Translations under genes and position numbers: made by a program
In this document: in pieces, positions 61,200 to 64,000 of the stretch
Numbering within the stretch: the stretch's first letter is position 1
Layout: each line of letters begins with the position of its first letter
Notes under the pieces: generated by a model
Seen by the model: the letters and a program-made list of their open reading frames with translations, nothing else
Told to the model about the DNA's origin: nothing
The model's database searches: none
DNA from: Flavobacterium yafengii
GTDB taxonomy: Bacteria; Bacteroidota; Bacteroidia; Flavobacteriales; Flavobacteriaceae
Direction of reading: 5' to 3'
DNA length: 64,000 nucleotides
Assembly: GCF_030010375.1 (NCBI RefSeq)
Contig: NZ_JASCRY010000001.1
Location: forward strand, 62,001-126,000

Positions 61200-63296
61200 T
61201 TAGTAATTAAAATCTTTTCTATTGTCTTCAATTTTAGCATTAGCTTTCAATGCAGGAATTACTCTACTTGCATCTGAAGCGCTTTGTGCTTTTAATTTAG
61301 TCACATAAGCCGCGTGGCTTTTTAAAGCTGGTGCTTTTACTGTACTTGTGTTTTTCACCACATAAATTCCTGTATTTCCTTCAATTGGAGCAGATAATTT
61401 ATTAGCCGCTAATGCAAATGCATTTCCAACTACTTTTGGCTCTTGACCAACGCCAGGTAACATAGTATTTTCCATAGTAAGATCAGTTGCTTGTTGCACT
61501 GTTCCGCCTACTGCTTTTGCAATTGCTTCAAGAGAAGAACCTGTCATTTTTGCTTTGATAAGTGCTGCTTTTTTCTTGTTTTTAAGAATTGGCTCCACAT
61601 AAGGTCTAACTACTGAAACTGCTACTAAACCAGAATCGTCGATACTTTTCAATTTTGCAATTACGTGACCTACGTTAGCCACTTCAAATCTTTTTACAGC
61701 TCCTACTTTAACACCATCCTCAAAAGCCCATCTTACGATTGTTCTTTGATTTCCTAATGTTCCAAAGTTCTCATCCATTCCTTTCACAGAAACAGCCGGT
61801 GAAACTTTAAGTCCCATGTCTTTTGCTACTTTATTAAAATCTTTATCAGTAGCATCCATTTCTAATTTAGTTGCCTGAGTAAATATTTTATCAGAAGTTG
61901 CTTCTGAAGCTTCGATTTTTTGAGCTACAGTAGCCAAACGAATTCCGTCTTGTTTGTCCGTAATTTTAATAATATGAAAACCAAAATCAGTTTCTACTAA
62001 ACCAACTTTACCGATACCATTATTAAAAACAAAATCATTAAAAGGTTTCACCATTTGGTTTGGACCAAAATAACCTAAATCACCACCTTGTTGTGCTGAT
62101 GAATCATCAGAACTTGTAAAAGCCAACATCATGAAACTATCCGGATTAGCATTTACTTGTGCCAAAATACTTTCTGCTTTTGTTTTTGCTTGTTCTTTTG
62201 TTCTTTTTTCTTTTTGGTTAGGAACTTGTGTTCCTTCATAACCAATTAAAATATGACTTGCTTTAGCATTAACTCCTGATTTCATCCCCATAGATTTTGA
62301 AATACAGTAGTATTTTCCAAACATATATGGTCCATAAACTGCACCTGGAGCAAGGTTAAATAATTTATCAGCATCTACAGCCGGTAAATCTTTTTTAGCG
62401 ATATAAGTTGAATCATAAGGAACGTCTGAATTTGAATTAACAAATTCAACCGTGTTTGTAGTAGTTCTAAATCCTGGTAACGTATCGTTTTTACCTGTCG
62501 CTTGGTTGTAAACCACACTTCCGGTTAACAATGTATTTATTTTTGTTTTAACTTCAGTTTCATCAGCAGCAGAAGCTTTGTCTTCGATCAAAACATATTC
62601 TACTTCACGAGATTCGTCCGCTTTGTATTTTTTTTCATTTTTCTTCATGAAATCAACAATTTCAGCATCAGTAACTTTAACTTCACTGTCTTTAATTGTA
62701 GAATATAAACCTGCAACGTAAGCAAAATTTACTTTGTTTGCTTCCATTTCATATTTCAACTTTCCTTCGCTTTCAGTTGTATAAACTGCTGCTTTAATCA
62801 AAGTATTATACATTTGGTATTTAGCATTCAAATCAGCATCTTTCTCTCTATCTTTCAAGAATTGAGCTTGTGCAGGATTTGCTTTAAAGTATTCTTTAAA
62901 TTTTACAACATCAAAAACACCAGCAGCATTTAAAAACAATGGATTTCCACCAATATTTTGATCAGCTTTCAAAACTTCCAACAAGTGTTTTTCACCTACT
63001 CTAAGTCCTAATTTATCAAATTCAGAAGTTAGTAAAGCAACAGAAACCTCTTGCTCCCAAACTCTGTTAGCTGCTTCAGTTGACGTAATCCCTTGACCAC
63101 TTTTTTCAACATTACTTACTTTAACTCTAAAATCTTCAAATGAAATATCTTTTCCATCGATGCTTCCTACATCTTTTGATGTACTGCTAAAACCACCGCT
63201 ATTGAATATATCACCTATGATAAATGCTAATAAACAAAACCCGATAACGAGTATCAGAAGAAGTGAACGTTGTCTAATTTTTTGTAAAACTGCCAT
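61200..63296 (-). CDS. PpiD/SurA-like periplasmic peptidyl-prolyl isomerase
   Basis: Membrane-anchored chaperone that helps outer-membrane proteins fold. ATG at 63296 gives 698 residues (MAVLQKIRQRSLLLILVIGFCLLAFIIGD); the frame extends 14 codons upstream with no family sequence. One membrane helix at about 10-30 and a large SurA-N-like domain (about 35-330) come before a PpiC (parvulin) domain at about 345-465 (ASHILIGYEG, GGDLGYFGPNQMVKPFNDFVF, TDFGFHIIKITDKQ). A second, degenerate region closes the protein, the layout of PpiD. The upstream gene, on the same strand, is a CBS/CorC membrane protein. Confidence 0.92.
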   Translation of the reverse strand: MAVLQKIRQRSLLLILVIGFCLLAFIIGDIFNSGGFSSTSKDVGSIDGKDISFEDFRVKVSNVEKSGQGITSTEAANRVWEQEVSVALLTSEFDKLGLRVGEKHLLEVLKADQNIGGNPLFLNAAGVFDVVKFKEYFKANPAQAQFLKDREKDADLNAKYQMYNTLIKAAVYTTESEGKLKYEMEANKVNFAYVAGLYSTIKDSEVKVTDAEIVDFMKKNEKKYKADESREVEYVLIEDKASAADETEVKTKINTLLTGSVVYNQATGKNDTLPGFRTTTNTVEFVNSNSDVPYDSTYIAKKDLPAVDADKLFNLAPGAVYGPYMFGKYYCISKSMGMKSGVNAKASHILIGYEGTQVPNQKEKRTKEQAKTKAESILAQVNANPDSFMMLAFTSSDDSSAQQGGDLGYFGPNQMVKPFNDFVFNNGIGKVGLVETDFGFHIIKITDKQDGIRLATVAQKIEASEATSDKIFTQATKLEMDATDKDFNKVAKDMGLKVSPAVSVKGMDENFGTLGNQRTIVRWAFEDGVKVGAVKRFEVANVGHVIAKLKSIDDSGLVAVSVVRPYVEPILKNKKKAALIKAKMTGSSLEAIAKAVGGTVQQATDLTMENTMLPGVGQEPKVVGNAFALAANKLSAPIEGNTGIYVVKNTSTVKAPALKSHAAYVTKLKAQSASDASRVIPALKANAKIEDNRKDFNY

Positions 63297-63404
63297 TTTA
63301 TTGTTGTTAATTTTTATATTCAGTTTGCGAAAATACAATTATCTAATTAATAATTATACTAGTAGCGTTTTATTTTGCAAGAAATTTTATTTTCCTAAAA
63401 AAAA

Positions 63405-64000
63405 TCACTCTTGTACGGTCATTTTTACTAATTCTATTTTCTTATTTGTGGCTTCTTCAATTATAAAATGATAGCTGCCTATGGTAATTGCCTCCCCTTT
63501 TTGAGGGATTTCTTTTGTAAAATCGACTATAAAACCGCCAAGCGTTCCATAAGAATCACTTTCGGGAATAGCTAATTTATAGGTATCGTTTAAGTATTCA
63601 ACATCAAAACGAGTTGAAAAAATAAAGACTCCATCACCCAATTCTTTTTCTATCAATTCTTCGTCTGAATCGTGTTCATCTTCAATTTCGCCAAAAAGCT
63701 CTTCTACAATATCTTCTATAGTAATAATCCCCGACGTTCCTCCGTACTCATCTAATACTACAGCGACACTTTTTCGCTTTTTAGTAAGCAAATTCATAGC
63801 GTCTTTTATGAATATTGTCTCCGGAACAAACTCAACCGAAATCACAATTTCCTTGATATTATTTGGTTTTTTAAACAAATCAAACGAATGGACATAACCA
63901 ATGATATCGTCGAGTGAATTTTGATACACCACAATCTTAGAATAACCCGTTTCTATAAATAATTCTTTGAGATTTTCAATTGAATCGAATACTTCAACCG
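63405..64000 (-). CDS. CBS-domain/CorC hemolysin-family protein, C-terminal part (runs off the window)
   Basis: The frame is open to the end of the window, so only the last 198 or so residues are seen. They contain the second half of the CBS pair (VYQNSLDDIIGYVHSFDLF, then FIKDAMNLLTKKRKSVAVVLDEYGGTSGIITIEDIVEELFGEI) and the CorC_HlyC transporter-associated domain (GVFIFSTRFDVEYLND, SDSYGTLGGFIVDFTKEIPQKGE). The missing N-terminus should carry the CNNM membrane domain. GldE of gliding bacteria belongs to the same family, but nothing here ties it to gldD. A GTG near 63932 is internal. Confidence 0.88.
   Translation of the reverse strand, partial: VEVFDSIENLKELFIETGYSKIVVYQNSLDDIIGYVHSFDLFKKPNNIKEIVISVEFVPETIFIKDAMNLLTKKRKSVAVVLDEYGGTSGIITIEDIVEELFGEIEDEHDSDEELIEKELGDGVFIFSTRFDVEYLNDTYKLAIPESDSYGTLGGFIVDFTKEIPQKGEAITIGSYHFIIEEATNKKIELVKMTVQE

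Noticed and set aside
1..64000. CRISPR array, tRNA or rRNA genes, prophage or insertion sequence
   Set aside because: No regularly spaced repeats of CRISPR type, no cloverleaf with a CCA-type end, and no transposase, integrase or phage structural gene was seen on reading both strands; a dedicated search (tRNAscan, ISfinder) would be needed to be final.

Overview
The window looks like a core chromosomal stretch of a Flavobacterium-like member of the Bacteroidota. The evidence is AT-rich DNA, start codons without Shine-Dalgarno sequences, repeated TAnnTTTG -7 boxes, GLPGLI-family proteins, a PorT (type IX secretion) gene, a TamL lipoprotein, a class II HMG-CoA reductase of the mevalonate route, and many small 2TM, DUF4153 and DUF5686 type proteins. 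No rRNA, tRNA, CRISPR array or transposase was found.

Layout. 1-8.8 kb: 3' end of metK, a DUF4153 membrane protein, a minus-strand operon of two GLPGLI proteins and an outer-membrane barrel, then a secreted protein overlapping a deoxynucleoside kinase gene. 8.8-14.6 kb: an accessory island with a type III restriction-modification pair (mod, res), a divergent XRE regulator, and a Panacea-domain gene followed by a small gene whose start resembles PemK/MazF toxins. Two nearly identical hairpin terminators flank this island. 14.6-24.3 kb: membrane pyrophosphatase with a cysteine-rich tail, soluble pyrophosphatase, AlkA-like glycosylase, a DUF5686 barrel protein, pdhB, and etfB-etfA, with two copies of a dispersed mosaic repeat. 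24.3-29 kb: bifunctional nuclease, secreted amidohydrolase, thyA, a CBM48 protein, a 2TM protein, folA and a small membrane protein.

29-37.5 kb: ubiE-porT, an rRNA/tRNA methyltransferase, tamL, fbaA, accD (without its zinc-ribbon cysteines) and a MacB-like permease. 37.7-45 kb: purH followed by the complete rod-shape and elongasome cluster mreB-mreC-mreD-mrdA-rodA. 45-53 kb: prc protease, surE with a coupled membrane protein, lpxB, an NlpC/P60 lipoprotein, comEC and a convergent thioredoxin-like gene. 53-58.6 kb: a peptide-use operon (DPP IV followed by two POT transporters). 58.8-64 kb: HMG-CoA reductase and a GYDIA-type GHMP kinase (isoprenoid supply), a PpiD/SurA-like periplasmic chaperone, and the 3' part of a CBS/CorC (hemolysin-family) gene.

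The main themes are envelope building (mre-rod, lpxB, TamL, PorT, PpiD, prc), nucleotide supply (thyA, folA, purH, dNK) and peptide scavenging. The 8.8-14.6 kb defence island is the only clearly accessory segment and the best candidate for a little-described system: a type III RM unit under a probable XRE switch, linked to a Panacea plus PemK-like pair.
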